6,199 nt of DNA from an uncultured Pelagibacteraceae bacterium (GTDB lineage: Bacteria; Pseudomonadota; Alphaproteobacteria; Pelagibacterales; Pelagibacteraceae). The stretch covers positions 1-6,199 of the forward strand of contig CACAEM010000038.1 of assembly GCA_902531455.1 (NCBI GenBank), written 5' to 3'. Positions within the stretch are counted from its first letter, which is position 1; the number at the start of each line of letters is the position of its first letter. The position numbers were made by a program, and so were the translations under genes. This document shows positions 1 to 6,199 of this stretch, piece by piece. Below the pieces are notes generated by a model. It did not search any database. It was not told the origin of the DNA and worked only from the letters and a program-made list of their open reading frames with translations.

Positions 1-2
1 CA

Positions 3-1631
3 GAAAATTCGAAAGTACTAGCTTTAAAATACAGACCTCAGGTATTTGAGGACTTAATTGGCCAAGAGGTTATTGCTGAAACAATTAAAAATTCAGTCAT
101 CTCAGATAAAGCTGCTAACGCATTTTTATTTACTGGTATTAGAGGTGTTGGAAAAACTACTTTTGCAAGAATAGTTGCCAAGGCATTAAATTGTGAGAAT
201 GGTGTTGAAAATCTTTGCAAAAAAGATTTTTGTGAACATTGTAATTCAATTGTTAACTCAAACCATATTGATGTTTTAGAGATGGATGCTGCAAGTAAGA
301 CTGGTGTTGATGATGTAAGGGAGCTTATTGAATTTTCAAGATATGGACCAACAACTGCTAAATATAAAATATTTATTATTGATGAAGTTCATATGTTAAG
401 CAAACAAGCATTTAATGCACTTTTAAAAACTCTTGAGGAACCACCAAAATATTTAAAATTTATTTTTGCAACAACCGAAATCAAAAAAATTCCTGTAACA
501 GTAATATCGAGATGTCAACGGTTTGATCTCTCTAGAGTAAAATCTGAAGAGCTTTTTAATTATATAAAAATTATTAAAGACAAAGAAGGAGGCAAAGTTT
601 CTGATGAAGCTTTAAAGTTAATTGTTAAAATTTCAGAAGGATCTGTTAGAGATGCATTATCTTTGTTGGATCGTGGACTCGTTGCTAATCAAAATGACGA
701 TGAATTAAATCTAGATAAAGCACAAAGTATTTATGGATATTTTGATAAAAGTTCTCTGATAGAGTTAATAAAAAATCTGTTTAGTGGTGATGAAAAAAAA
801 GTATTTGAGTTGTATAGGAAAATTTATGATTCTGGTGTAGATCCCAAAATTTTTTTGAATGATTTTCTTGAGGTTTTATATTACCTAAAAAATATCAATT
901 TTATAAAATTAGATGGAAATAATTTTTCTTTAAATGATCAAGATTTTAGTAATCTTTCCACAATATCTGAAAATTTAGATTCAAAGGATATAATCCTTTT
1001 TTGGCAATTTACACTTGATACAATTGAGGAAATTAACATTGTTTCAAATCCAAATTTATCGGTTGAAATGTTCCTTTTCAGATTAATGAGAATAAAAGGT
1101 TTTAAGGAGAAGGATGTTGAGAAAAGCTTTACTGGAAAAAATCCTGATACTTTAATCAAAGAACCTGAAAAAAAAATTACAAGTAAAACAATAGATCAAA
1201 TCAAAAATATTTCACAACAAGAAAAAATTGAACCAAATTTAAATAAAGATGAAGTAATAAATGAACTTAAAATAGGTTCATTTGAAAGTTTGATAAATCT
1301 ATGTACGGAAAGGAAAGAAGCTAAGCTTAAATATGAGCTTGAAACTAATACAAATTTAGTTTCATTCTCTGAGGGTTTAATAGAAATATCTTTTAATGAA
1401 AACTTAGACAAAGACTTTATTAAAAATCTATCTATCAAGCTGTACGAATGGACATCCAAGAGATGGATTATCTCTCTATCAAAAAAACAAGGACAAATTT
1501 CAAAAAAAGAAAAAAATAAAATTGATGAGAAAAAAATATTTGATGATGTAAAAAAGTCTGAAGCATTTAAAAAAGTGATCGAAGCTTTTCCTGATGCAGA
1601 ATTAATAAATGTTGAGTTGAAAGAGGATTAG
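3..1631 (+). CDS. dnaX: DNA polymerase III subunit tau/gamma (DnaX), 5' end cut by window edge
   Basis: This is the clamp-loader ATPase of the replicative polymerase. The clamp loader opens and loads the beta clamp, and tau also links polymerase cores to the helicase. An open frame runs from the first base triplet (position 3) to TAG at 1629-1631, giving 542 visible residues. Residue 1 aligns with about the first residue of E. coli DnaX, so only a few codons are missing. Visible motifs, in window numbering: Walker A GIRGVGKT at 45-52 (Lys51); four zinc-ligand cysteines at 64, 72, 77 and 80, spaced slightly differently from E. coli; Walker B IIDE at 125-128; the SRC motif with its arginine finger at 169-171; sensor 2 GSVRDAL with Arg216. 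The region after about residue 385 is a Lys-rich linker and a divergent C-terminal tau region. A nine-A tract at 1168-1176 lies in this linker (listed separately). ybaB follows after 1 nt. Identity is very secure; whether a gamma form is made is unknown. Confidence 0.97.
   Translation, partial: ENSKVLALKYRPQVFEDLIGQEVIAETIKNSVISDKAANAFLFTGIRGVGKTTFARIVAKALNCENGVENLCKKDFCEHCNSIVNSNHIDVLEMDAASKTGVDDVRELIEFSRYGPTTAKYKIFIIDEVHMLSKQAFNALLKTLEEPPKYLKFIFATTEIKKIPVTVISRCQRFDLSRVKSEELFNYIKIIKDKEGGKVSDEALKLIVKISEGSVRDALSLLDRGLVANQNDDELNLDKAQSIYGYFDKSSLIELIKNLFSGDEKKVFELYRKIYDSGVDPKIFLNDFLEVLYYLKNINFIKLDGNNFSLNDQDFSNLSTISENLDSKDIILFWQFTLDTIEEINIVSNPNLSVEMFLFRLMRIKGFKEKDVEKSFTGKNPDTLIKEPEKKITSKTIDQIKNISQQEKIEPNLNKDEVINELKIGSFESLINLCTERKEAKLKYELETNTNLVSFSEGLIEISFNENLDKDFIKNLSIKLYEWTSKRWIISLSKKQGQISKKEKNKIDEKKIFDDVKKSEAFKKVIEAFPDAELINVELKED
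1168..1176 (+). other. A9 homopolymer in dnaX linker, candidate slippage site for a gamma-like product
   Basis: Nine consecutive A bases are read GAA AAA AAA ATT (Glu-Lys-Lys-Ile, residues 389-392), just after the conserved clamp-loader core. One added A (or a -1 ribosomal slip) gives Asn-Tyr-Lys and then TAA at 1184-1186. One lost A (or a +1 shift) gives Leu-Gln-Val-Lys-Gln and then TAG at 1192-1194. Either error would release a protein of about 394-396 residues that keeps the ATPase and collar domains and lacks the tau C-terminus. Thermus thermophilus dnaX is known to make gamma by transcriptional slippage on an A9 run; the same role here is inference. I see no strong upstream Shine-Dalgarno-like enhancer or clear downstream stem as in E. 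coli, so transcriptional slippage would be the likelier route. A-runs are common in such DNA. Confidence 0.4.
1621..1627 (+). promoter_or_regulatory. Ribosome binding site for ybaB inside the dnaX 3' end
   Basis: The purine stretch AAGAGGA lies 5 nt before the ATG at 1633 and within the last codons of dnaX. It is the clearest Shine-Dalgarno-like sequence at any start in this window, and it supports both the ATG choice and translation of ybaB from the dnaX transcript. Confidence 0.6.
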
Positions 1632-1632
1632 A

Positions 1633-1950
1633 ATGACAGATTTTTCAAAATTAATGGAAAAAGCTAAAGAAATTGAAAGCAAAATGAAAGAAAGCCAAGA
1701 AAATATTAAAAAGATCGAGGTTGAAGGTGTCTCGGGAGCTAATGATGTAAAGGTTACGTTAAATGGAGAAGGAACTATGATCTCAATTAAACTTAGTGAA
1801 AATGTTTTAAAAGAAGAAAAAGCAATACTAGAAGATCTTATTACTGCTGCTCATAATAACGCAAAATCTCAACTTAAATCAAAAACAGCAGAGGAAATTT
1901 CTAAAGCTTCAGGAAATTTTGGAATACCTGGATTTAAGTGGCCTTTATGA
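1633..1950 (+). CDS. ybaB: YbaB/EbfC family nucleoid-associated DNA-binding protein
   Basis: The 105-residue product matches the YbaB/EbfC family, small dimeric proteins that bind DNA and are thought to act in nucleoid organisation or near replication/recombination. The family hallmarks are visible: an N-terminal amphipathic helix (about residues 1-28, rich in Lys/Glu/Met, starting with a Phe-x-x-Leu-Met-x-x-Ala pattern), a central beta region with VKVTLNGEG (about 39-47), the segment ILEDLITAAHNNA (about 65-77), and a C-terminus PGFKWPL like the PGFKMPF of E. coli YbaB (109 residues). The start at 1633 is 2 nt after the last base of the dnaX stop and has a good ribosome binding site. Its place between dnaX and recR is the classic conserved order in many bacteria. 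The exact cellular role of the family is still debated. Confidence 0.95.
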   Translation: MTDFSKLMEKAKEIESKMKESQENIKKIEVEGVSGANDVKVTLNGEGTMISIKLSENVLKEEKAILEDLITAAHNNAKSQLKSKTAEEISKASGNFGIPGFKWPL

Positions 1951-1955
1951 TTTAA

Positions 1956-2561
1956 ATGCAAAATATTCCTGAAATTGAAAATTTAATTAAACTAATATCT
2001 AAATTGCCAGGGCTAGGACCTAAGTCTGCAAAAAGAATGATTTTGAAAATGATTAATAATCGTCAGGAACTATTAAAACCATTGGCTCAAAACTTAAGTG
2101 AAGTATTTAAAAATGTTATTAGATGTAAAATTTGTGGAACTTTAAAATCAAATAATAGTCCATGTGATAATTGTGAAAATAAGAGTAAAAAATTTAATAA
2201 AATTTGTGTTGTAGAAAATATTTCAGACCAATGGGCAATAGAAAGTTCGTCTATTTTTCAAGGTTACTTCCATATTCTTGGAGGAACACTTTCAAATAAT
2301 AATAGTCAAAACAAGGAAGACCTGCTGATCAATTCCCTAGTAGAAAGAATAAGTAGGGATAATATAGATGAGGTAATTTTGGCAACAAGTGCAACTGTGG
2401 AGGGCCAAACTACTGCATTTTATATTCAAGATACTCTAAAAAAAACAAACATAAAGATTTCAAAACTAGCTCAAGGTTTACCAGTAGGTGGAGAAATCGA
2501 AAATTTAGACGATGGTACTCTTATATCTGCTTTTAAAAACAGAAAAAAACTAGAGGCTTAA
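1956..2561 (+). CDS. recR: Recombination mediator protein RecR
   Basis: RecR works with RecO (and RecF) to load RecA onto SSB-coated single-stranded DNA at gaps in the cytoplasm. The product has 201 residues, the same length as the E. coli protein. Domains in order: a helix-hairpin-helix around LPGLGPKSAKRM (residues 17-28); a four-cysteine zinc finger at Cys57, Cys60, Cys70 and Cys73; a Toprim domain beginning KICVVENISD (82-91) with acidic Glu87 and Asp91 and continuing through ILATSATVEG (141-150); and the C-terminal GLPVGGEIE segment (174-182). The ATG is 5 nt after the ybaB stop with no good Shine-Dalgarno sequence nearby, so translation may depend on coupling to ybaB. The TAA at 2559-2561 touches the opposing glcB stop codon. 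The gene is intact and ordinary. Confidence 0.97.
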   Translation: MQNIPEIENLIKLISKLPGLGPKSAKRMILKMINNRQELLKPLAQNLSEVFKNVIRCKICGTLKSNNSPCDNCENKSKKFNKICVVENISDQWAIESSSIFQGYFHILGGTLSNNNSQNKEDLLINSLVERISRDNIDEVILATSATVEGQTTAFYIQDTLKKTNIKISKLAQGLPVGGEIENLDDGTLISAFKNRKKLEA

Positions 2562-2579
2562 TTAACTTTTTTTAATTAA
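2558..2579. terminator. A/T-only inverted repeat at the recR/glcB convergent junction, possible weak bidirectional terminator
   Basis: The palindrome TTAATTAA occurs at 2558-2565 and again at 2572-2579. Together they can form an 8-bp stem around a 6-nt loop (CTTTTT). The first copy contains both stop codons; the second lies inside the 3' coding end of glcB. No G-C pair supports the stem, and it is not followed by a long T-run on either strand, so it is a poor textbook terminator. It is listed because it is the only symmetric structure at a junction that otherwise has no space for one. Confidence 0.25.
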
Positions 2580-4712
2580 TCTGTTTAAGTGCAAGAGAGG
2601 TTCTGTATAGCCAGAAGGCTGTGACTTTCCATGAAAGATTAATTCACATGCTGCTTTAAAGGCAATGGATTTATCATACTCTGGAGACATACTTTCGTAG
2701 TTAGTATCGTCTTTATTCTGTTTATCAACAACTTTTGCCATTTTTTTTAAAATTTCAAGAACCTGTCTATTCGAACATAAGCCATGATGAAGCCAATTGG
2801 CAATATGTTGAGATGAAATTCTTAAGGTTGCTCTATCTTCCATTAATCCAATATCATTTATATCTGGGACTTTGGAACAACCTATACCTTGATCAATCCA
2901 TCTGACTACATAACCTAAAATAGTTTGAGCAGAATTTGAAATTTCAGTATTAATTTCATCAATAGACCAATTAGGACGATCTGCTATTGGAATAGTAAGA
3001 AGATCAGATAACTTTGATGGCTCTCTTTTTAATATTGCCTTTTGTTTTTCAAAAACATTTACTTCATGATAGTGCATAACATGCAATGCAGCGGCAGTTG
3101 GAGAAGGAACCCAAGCACAATTTGCGCCTGCATTCACATGTCCAATTTTTTGTTCCATCATTTCGTTCATTTTGTCAGGCATGGCCCACATTCCTTTGCC
3201 TATTTGAGCAACTCCTGAAAACCCACATTTTAAGCCTATATCTACGTTATTGTTCTCATAGGTTTTAATCCATTTAGACTCTTTCATATCTCCTTTTTTG
3301 ATCATTGGTCCAGCTTCCATTGAGGTGTGCATCTCATCACCAGTTCTATCTAAAAATCCAGTGTTGATAAAAAATACTCTATCTTTAAGTGTTCTAATAC
3401 ATTCTTTAAGGTTTGCAGATGTTCTTCTTTCTTCATCCATAATTCCACACTTAATTGTATTTTTTTTTAATTTTAAAACTTCTTCAACTTTTGTAAAAAT
3501 TAAATTTGCAAATTCTGTTTCCTCTGGACCATGCATTTTTGGTTTAACAATATAAATTGACCCTTCTCTCGAATTACCTTTTCTTTTTAAATCATGAATA
3601 CAAGCAGCTGAGGTTATGAAAGCATCCATTATTCCCTCAGGAACTTCTGATCCATCATTTAAAGTGATTGCAGGGTTTGTCATTAAGTGTCCAACGTTTC
3701 GTACAAGCAAAAGACTTCTTCCGTGAAGTTTTAATTTTTCACCATTCAATGAAGTGTAACTCCTATCTGGATTAAGTTTTCTTTCTAATTCTTTACCATT
3801 TTTCTCAAATATTGATTTTAAATTTCCTTTCATCAATCCTAGCCAATTTCTATAACAAGTCACTTTATCTTCAGCATCTACTGCGGCTACACTATCTTCA
3901 TGGTCACAAATTGTTGATACAGCAGCCTCAATTATAATATCGCTTATACCAGCAGCATCTCTTGCAGCACTAAATGCTCTAGGATTAATAATTATTTCAA
4001 TATGAAGATTATTATTTTTTAAAATTATAGCATTTGGTTTGGCTGCATCCCCTCTATGACCAATAAACTTCTCTAAATCAGATAAATTATATTCTTTATT
4101 TTCCTTATAGATTGAGAGTTTTTTATTATTTACTGCCAAACCAGTAATATCTTTCCAGTCAAGATCATTTATTGGAAAATATTTGTTCAAAAAGTTTCTA
4201 GTGTATTTAATTACTTCTTGTCCTCTTAAAGGATCATATTTTTCACTTCCACTTTCTTCAGACTCTATTATATTTGATCCATAAAGACTGTCATATAAGC
4301 TTACCCATCTCGCATTCGCAGCATTCAAGCTATATCTGGAGTTCATTATTGGAACAACTAATTGTGGTCCTGCTATATTAGATATTTCCTCATCTAAATT
4401 TTTAGTTGCTATTTTAAAATCTTCACCTTCTTTTTTTAAATAACCTATTTCTTCCAAAAAATTTTTATATCTATTATAGTCAATCTCGTGGTCTCTATTT
4501 TTTTTATGCCACAGATCTATTTCTTGTTGTAATGTTTCTCTGATTTCGAGTAATTTTTTATTTTTAGGCGTTAATTCATGGACTACTTTGTCAAAACCTT
4601 TCCAGAACTCGTCAGGACCAACATTAGTATCAAGTAAAAGCTCATTATTTACAAAATCAGCTAGTTCGTTTGTTACAGATAAGTTGTGGATTTTGATGTA
4701 TTGCTCTCTCAT
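2562..4712 (-). CDS. glcB: Malate synthase G
   Basis: The enzyme condenses glyoxylate with acetyl-CoA to give malate, the second step of the glyoxylate bypass and a route for glyoxylate made from glycolate or glycine. The 716-residue length fits the long monomeric G form (E. coli GlcB is 723), not the short A form. Catalytic residues are recognisable and the first three fall at E. coli numbering: Arg338 in LLLVRNVGHL, Mg ligands Glu427 in GIMDEERRTS and Asp455 in TGFLDRTGDE. The catalytic base is Asp626 in LMEDRATLRIS (equivalent to Asp631), and the conserved Cys612 is in GIGCSKVPD. No signal peptide is seen; it should be cytoplasmic. The ATG at 4712 has only a weak AAGA-type upstream purine stretch. 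A promoter-like pair sits just upstream, implying a leader of only about 8 nt. No isocitrate lyase gene is in the window. Identity is secure. Confidence 0.97.
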   Translation of the reverse strand: MREQYIKIHNLSVTNELADFVNNELLLDTNVGPDEFWKGFDKVVHELTPKNKKLLEIRETLQQEIDLWHKKNRDHEIDYNRYKNFLEEIGYLKKEGEDFKIATKNLDEEISNIAGPQLVVPIMNSRYSLNAANARWVSLYDSLYGSNIIESEESGSEKYDPLRGQEVIKYTRNFLNKYFPINDLDWKDITGLAVNNKKLSIYKENKEYNLSDLEKFIGHRGDAAKPNAIILKNNNLHIEIIINPRAFSAARDAAGISDIIIEAAVSTICDHEDSVAAVDAEDKVTCYRNWLGLMKGNLKSIFEKNGKELERKLNPDRSYTSLNGEKLKLHGRSLLLVRNVGHLMTNPAITLNDGSEVPEGIMDAFITSAACIHDLKRKGNSREGSIYIVKPKMHGPEETEFANLIFTKVEEVLKLKKNTIKCGIMDEERRTSANLKECIRTLKDRVFFINTGFLDRTGDEMHTSMEAGPMIKKGDMKESKWIKTYENNNVDIGLKCGFSGVAQIGKGMWAMPDKMNEMMEQKIGHVNAGANCAWVPSPTAAALHVMHYHEVNVFEKQKAILKREPSKLSDLLTIPIADRPNWSIDEINTEISNSAQTILGYVVRWIDQGIGCSKVPDINDIGLMEDRATLRISSQHIANWLHHGLCSNRQVLEILKKMAKVVDKQNKDDTNYESMSPEYDKSIAFKAACELIFHGKSQPSGYTEPLLHLNRLIKKS

Positions 4713-4726
4713 AAATTAAAAATCTT

Positions 4727-4755
4727 ATAATAAATTATCATTTTTGCGCAATCAA
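4727..4755 (-). promoter_or_regulatory. Predicted sigma70-type promoter for glcB
   Basis: On the minus strand TTGATT (4755-4750) is followed after exactly 17 nt by TATTAT (4732-4727). The first matches the -35 consensus at 4 of 6 positions, the second the -10 consensus at 5 of 6. Transcription would begin near 4720, about 8 nt before the glcB ATG. In DNA this A/T-rich chance matches are frequent, but location and spacing are right. Confidence 0.45.
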
Positions 4756-4766
4756 AATTAGTTATT

Positions 4767-4797
4767 TTAACAATTTATCGCCTTTTTTGTTTATAAT
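4767..4797 (+). promoter_or_regulatory. Predicted sigma70-type promoter for accA
   Basis: A perfect -10 box TATAAT lies at 4792-4797. The best -35 candidate is TTAACA at 4767-4772 (5 of 6 matches) with a longish 19-nt spacer. A start point about 7 nt after the -10 box, near 4804, would leave a leader of only some 5 nt before the ATG at 4809, with no room for a Shine-Dalgarno sequence. The -35 box lies about 11 bp from the divergent glcB -35 box, so the two promoters are back to back. A small inverted repeat GTTA-TTT-TAAC (4761-4771) overlaps this -35 candidate but is too short to call an operator. Confidence 0.5.
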
Positions 4798-4808
4798 GCT
4801 TAGACTAA

Positions 4809-5915
4809 ATGAAAAATTACCTAAATTTTGAGACTGATATCAAAAATCTTGAAGAGGAATTAGATAAGCTAAAAGACCCATATAATCAGGAAGGTTTATC
4901 TGAAGTCGACACTTCAAGAATAAGCAAAGTTGAAAAAGAAATAAATGAAAAGTTAGAGAAAATTTATTCTAACTTAGATCCATGGCAAACAGCATTAGTT
5001 GCTCGTCATGAAGATAGACCTAAAGCAAAATTTTTTGTTGAAAATCTTTTTGATGATTTTATCCAACTTTCTGGAGATAGATATTATGGTGAAGACAAAG
5101 CTGTTATAGCTGGTTTTGCAAAATTCGATGGTAAATCTGTTTTAGTGATCGGTCAAGAAAAGGGATCAGATCTTAATAAAAGAATAGATCATAATTTTGG
5201 AATGATGAGACCAGAGGGTTACAGAAAAACAATTAGACTTATGGAGTTAGCTAACAAGTTTAAAATTCCAATTATTTCTATTGTAGATACTCCAGGAGCT
5301 TATCCAGGAGTTGGTGCAGAGGAAAGAGGTCAAGCTGAAGCAATAGCTAAATCTATTGAATGCTCTATGAAGTTAACAGTCCCTACAATAGCGATAATAA
5401 TTGGAGAGGGTGGATCTGGAGGAGCAATAGCTTTAGCATCATCCAATAAAGTAATTATGCTGCAAAACGCAATATATTCTGTTATTTCCCCAGAAGGATG
5501 TGCCACTATTTTATGGAGAGACCCGAAAAAAACTTTAGAAGCTGCAACTGCAATGAAAATGTCATCCAGTGATCTTTTAAAATTAAATATAATTGATGAA
5601 ATAATTCCAGAACCAGTTGGAGGCGCTCATCGAGATAAAGATCTAATATTGGATAATGTAAGAGACTCATTAAAGAAAAATTTAGATTTTTTTGAGACAA
5701 TGGATAAAGATGAAATTTTTACTCATCGAAAAAATAAATTTTTGTCAATTGGAAGAAATAAAGGATTTTCAACACAATCAGAAGATGGAAATGATCTATC
5801 TATGAAGGCAAGTGTGTTTGAAAATATTAATCAAAACTTTAAAAAGAATTCTAAAATTTATTATGGTGTTTTTGCTATAGCTTTATTAATTTTACTTTTA
5901 AATATATTTTTATAA
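4809..5915 (+). CDS. accA: Acetyl-CoA carboxylase carboxyltransferase subunit alpha, with C-terminal hydrophobic extension
   Basis: With AccD this subunit moves the carboxyl group from carboxybiotin to acetyl-CoA, making malonyl-CoA, the committed step of fatty acid synthesis. The product has 368 residues; E. coli AccA has 319. The N-terminus [11 protein letters not shown] aligns with E. coli MSLNFLDFEQPI, fixing the start. The family core is intact: [12 protein letters not shown] (87-98), [12 protein letters not shown] (129-140), [16 protein letters not shown] (160-175), IGEGGSGGA (198-206), the oxyanion-hole region, [11 protein letters not shown] (226-236) and [11 protein letters not shown] (265-275). 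The usual family end falls at about [10 protein letters not shown] (311-320). Beyond it are 48 extra residues: a polar stretch (321-349) ending in Lys345, Lys346 and Lys349, then a hydrophobic helix (350-368) running to the last residue. The stop at 5913-5915 lies inside the 6-nt overlap with convergent secA. Function is secure; the tail's role is unknown. Confidence 0.97.
   Translation: MKNYLNFETDIKNLEEELDKLKDPYNQEGLSEVDTSRISKVEKEINEKLEKIYSNLDPWQTALVARHEDRPKAKFFVENLFDDFIQLSGDRYYGEDKAVIAGFAKFDGKSVLVIGQEKGSDLNKRIDHNFGMMRPEGYRKTIRLMELANKFKIPIISIVDTPGAYPGVGAEERGQAEAIAKSIECSMKLTVPTIAIIIGEGGSGGAIALASSNKVIMLQNAIYSVISPEGCATILWRDPKKTLEAATAMKMSSSDLLKLNIIDEIIPEPVGGAHRDKDLILDNVRDSLKKNLDFFETMDKDEIFTHRKNKFLSIGRNKGFSTQSEDGNDLSMKASVFENINQNFKKNSKIYYGVFAIALLILLLNIFL
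5769..5912 (+). other. AccA C-terminal extension with predicted tail-anchor helix
   Basis: These codons encode AccA residues 321-368, beyond the point where the E. coli protein ends. Residues 321-349 are hydrophilic. Residues 350-368 ([19 protein letters not shown]) form an uninterrupted apolar stretch of 19, long enough to cross a membrane, preceded by lysines and followed at once by the stop codon. This is the layout of a C-terminally anchored protein with its catalytic part in the cytoplasm. The hydrophobicity is seen directly; membrane insertion is inference. Confidence 0.6.
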
Positions 5916-5919
5916 AGCT
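5879..5919. terminator. Inverted repeat spanning the accA/secA stop codons, possible weak terminator
   Basis: AGCTTTAT at 5879-5886 and ATAAAGCT at 5912-5919 are perfect 8-bp reverse complements around a 25-nt A/T-rich interval. The right arm covers the accA stop and last secA codons; the left arm is inside the accA tail helix codons. A T-run on the plus strand begins only some 15 nt after the right arm, and the minus strand has none near, so this is not a canonical intrinsic terminator. It may be chance. Confidence 0.25.
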
Positions 5920-6199
5920 CCGTGACAATGTTTATATTTTTTTCCAGAATTACAAGGGCAGGGTTCATTTCTTCCAATCTTTTTTGTTGAAAGCTCGTCA
6001 AATTTTTTGCTTAAATTTTCATTACTTTGTTCTTCTTGGCTATTTTCTATGAGCTTTAAATTAAACAAAATTGTAATTAAATCATACTTAAGTTTACTTA
6101 ATAAATTTTCAAAAAGTGTAAATGCCTCTTTCTTATATTCTACTAAAGGATCTCTTTGTCCATAAGATCTTAAACCAATGACTTGTCTTAATTGTTCTA
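5910..6199 (-). CDS. secA: Preprotein translocase ATPase SecA, C-terminal part only
   Basis: SecA is the cytoplasmic and membrane-associated motor that pushes unfolded preproteins through SecYEG. The last 95 residues are visible; the gene runs off the right edge, with the first complete codon at 6197-6195. The segment [21 protein letters not shown] and the following [15 protein letters not shown] are the conserved end of the SecA helical domain. After a polar linker rich in Glu, Asn, Ser and Lys comes the SEC-C zinc motif [13 protein letters not shown] (Cys-x-Cys-x8-Cys-His), which in the family binds zinc and contacts SecB. The protein ends in HGAL. The stop codon occupies 5912-5910, so the last 6 nt overlap the convergent accA end. 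Confidence 0.96.
   Translation of the reverse strand, partial: EQLRQVIGLRSYGQRDPLVEYKKEAFTLFENLLSKLKYDLITILFNLKLIENSQEEQSNENLSKKFDELSTKKIGRNEPCPCNSGKKYKHCHGAL

Noticed and set aside
38..220. Minus-strand open frame of 60 codons opposite the dnaX Walker A region.
   Set aside because: It lies entirely opposite conserved dnaX coding sequence and has no support of its own.
792..808. An eight-A run (793-800) in dnaX, read GAA AAA AAA GTA, with TGA soon after in the -1 frame (806-808).
   Set aside because: Slippage here would stop translation at about residue 267, inside the clamp-loader collar domain, giving a product unlike any known gamma. It is more likely ordinary Lys-rich A+T-biased coding.
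938..1459. Open frames on the minus strand inside dnaX (938-1159 and 1196-1459).
   Set aside because: They are antisense to a strongly conserved gene, have no recognisable motif, and are expected by chance from its codon composition.
1502..1536. Three seven-A runs close to the dnaX 3' end.
   Set aside because: They encode Lys-rich C-terminal residues. A shift this late would alter only the end of tau and has no known counterpart.
3086..3555. Open frames on the plus strand inside glcB (3086-3268 and 3298-3555).
   Set aside because: They overlap catalytic segments of malate synthase G on the opposite strand and show no family features; they are shadow frames.
4741..4771. TGCGCA palindrome (4745-4750) and GTTA-TTT-TAAC repeat (4761-4771) as operators between glcB and accA.
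   Set aside because: Both are very short and match no regulator site I recognise. Such symmetry is common by chance in A/T-rich DNA.
5506..5700. Minus-strand open frame of 64 codons inside accA.
   Set aside because: It is opposite conserved AccA residues, and its Leu-rich composition follows from the complementary codons.

Overview
The window is a gene-dense, strongly A+T-rich bacterial segment. Its protein set and style point to a streamlined marine alphaproteobacterium, most likely SAR11/Pelagibacterales. That assignment rests on base composition, very short gaps, a dnaX-ybaB-recR cluster and overall protein resemblance; no rRNA or other marker is present to prove it.

Layout: (1) 3-2561, plus strand: the 3' nearly-complete part of dnaX (DNA polymerase III tau/gamma), then ybaB/ebfC (nucleoid-associated protein), then recR (recombinational repair). 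They are 1 and 5 nt apart, so almost certainly one transcript. (2) 2562-4712, minus strand: glcB (malate synthase G), whose stop codon directly abuts that of recR. (3) 4713-4808: a 96-bp divergent intergenic region, the only real gap, with plausible back-to-back promoters for glcB and accA. (4) 4809-5915, plus strand: accA (acetyl-CoA carboxylase carboxyltransferase alpha subunit) with an unusual C-terminal extension ending in a hydrophobic helix. (5) 5910-6199, minus strand: the C-terminal end of secA with its zinc-binding SEC-C motif, overlapping the end of accA by 6 nt.

The genes are housekeeping: replication/repair (dnaX, ybaB, recR), two-carbon metabolism through the glyoxylate bypass (glcB), the first committed step of fatty acid synthesis (accA) and protein export (secA). 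glcB and accA both consume acetyl-CoA and share a divergent promoter region, but co-regulation is only an inference.

I see no mobile element, CRISPR array, RNA gene or unknown gene system. The points worth a second look are: a nine-A tract in the dnaX linker where either frame change stops translation within a few codons (a possible tau/gamma switch); the AccA tail-anchor-like extension; the lack of room for the glycine riboswitch known upstream of glcB in SAR11; the predicted near-leaderless accA and glcB mRNAs; and two convergent gene junctions with no conventional terminator.
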